This document shows positions 63,650-64,000 of a DNA stretch of 64,000 bases, one piece after another. The stretch comes from Proteobacteria bacterium 005FR1 (GTDB taxonomy: Bacteria > Pseudomonadota > Gammaproteobacteria > Pseudomonadales > Cellvibrionaceae). Location: the NCBI GenBank assembly GCA_026192395.1, contig WACF01000001.1:2602309-2666308 (forward strand), written 5' to 3'. Below the pieces are notes generated by a model that was not told the origin of the DNA, did no database searches, and saw only the letters and a program-made list of their open reading frames with translations. Positions within the stretch are counted from its first letter, which is position 1. Each line of letters starts with the position of its first letter. The position numbers and the translations under genes were made by a program.

Positions 63650-64000
63650 CTAGCCCTTGTCGTCCTGCCACTCGTCCAGCTGACGCTGATATAGCGCGAC
63701 TGTATCGTCTTCGCGGGCGACTTTGATGGCCCTTCTCAGGTCGTCCATTGCCGAACCCGGCTCACCGAGCTTCCACAAAGACATGCCCCGAAGATAGTAA
63801 AAGCGTGCCTCATCTCGCCTGCCCCGGAGAGCGACATCGAGCTGATTACGCGCCTCGTCGTAGGCACCGCGCCGGTAGGCTCGCTGCGCCAGGGCGTAGC
63901 GGTAGTAAGGATTGCGGAGTTTAATGGCGTCGCTCAGCTCCCGCAAGCGATCCGCCTCTGCCTGCTCACCGCGCAGCATGTGGACGGTCGCAAGATTGCC
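63650..64000 (-). CDS. TPR-repeat protein, C-terminal part
   Basis: The gene runs in from the right edge; 116 codons are visible. The sequence holds TPR units: NLATVHMLRGEQAEADRLRELSDAI, YRYALAQRAYRRGAYDEARNQLDVAL and ARFYYLRGMSLWKLGEPGSAMDDLRRAI, ending EWQDDKG. Because only the C-terminus is seen, the full architecture is unknown; such tails occur in tetratricopeptide lipoproteins and O-linked transferase-like proteins. The 235-bp gap to the hydrolase gene has no gene. Confidence 0.85.
   Translation of the reverse strand, partial: GNLATVHMLRGEQAEADRLRELSDAIKLRNPYYRYALAQRAYRRGAYDEARNQLDVALRGRRDEARFYYLRGMSLWKLGEPGSAMDDLRRAIKVAREDDTVALYQRQLDEWQDDKG

Overview
The window reads as a bacterial chromosome segment from a gammaproteobacterium, probably of the Pseudomonadales/Cellvibrionales-like marine branch. 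This is inferred from protein sequence signatures and gene order; there is no rRNA gene to fix it. Several blocks follow the order known from Pseudomonas: ubiE-ubiJ-ubiB-hisI-hisE-tatABC, typA-thiI-glnA-ntrB-ntrC, secB-rhodanese-gpmI-envC-ctpA-yibQ-hisFAHB, and ubiI-ubiH-pepP-UPF0149-zapA-6S RNA-5-FCL. Coding density is high. Convergent genes often end within a few bases of each other.

Layout. 1-2.3 kb: polyamine synthesis (speA and a carboxyspermidine dehydrogenase-like gene). 2.6-8.0 kb: one dense forward run for ubiquinone (ubiE, ubiJ, ubiB), histidine (hisI, hisE) and Tat export (tatABC). 8.1-17.3 kb: dtd, an orphan receiver domain, pip, tag, typA, a GGDEF-EAL sensor and thiI. 17.5-24.6 kb: nitrogen control, with two tandem near-identical glutamine synthetase genes, each behind its own apparent NtrC/sigma-54 signals, then a DUF4124 protein and ntrBC with an NtrC operator in front. 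24.7-41.4 kb: accessory stretch lying between ntrC and secB, with photolyase, a YrbL-like protein, a DUF98 chorismate-lyase-like protein, a dienelactone hydrolase lipoprotein, a PQQ alcohol dehydrogenase, a decayed integron-type gene-cassette array, methyltransferases, several broken genes, two tandem serine hydrolases, a 29-bp tandem repeat and a CDP-archaeol-synthase-like gene. 41.5-49.4 kb: secB, a cysteine-free rhodanese, gpmI, envC, ctpA, yibQ. 49.5-52.4 kb: hisBHAF. 52.6-59.1 kb: ubiI, ubiH, pepP, UPF0149, zapB-like, zapA, 6S RNA, 5-formyl-THF cyclo-ligase. 59.2-64 kb: ilvA, rpiA, two small lipoprotein/membrane genes, an alpha/beta hydrolase and a truncated TPR protein.

The most unusual part is 32.3-33.7 kb. 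It holds two attC-like recombination sites (one with the diagnostic extrahelical base), a truncated third, and a direct repeat ending in a GCGTTAGCC core that could be an attI. They frame three small unknown genes, one broken by a single-base deletion. No integrase gene is in the window. Downstream of it, a GNAT acetyltransferase and a cupin gene are also freshly broken, so this is a region of insertion and decay. The second notable point is the tandem glnA pair (25 differences in 468 residues by eye) with different promoter architectures.
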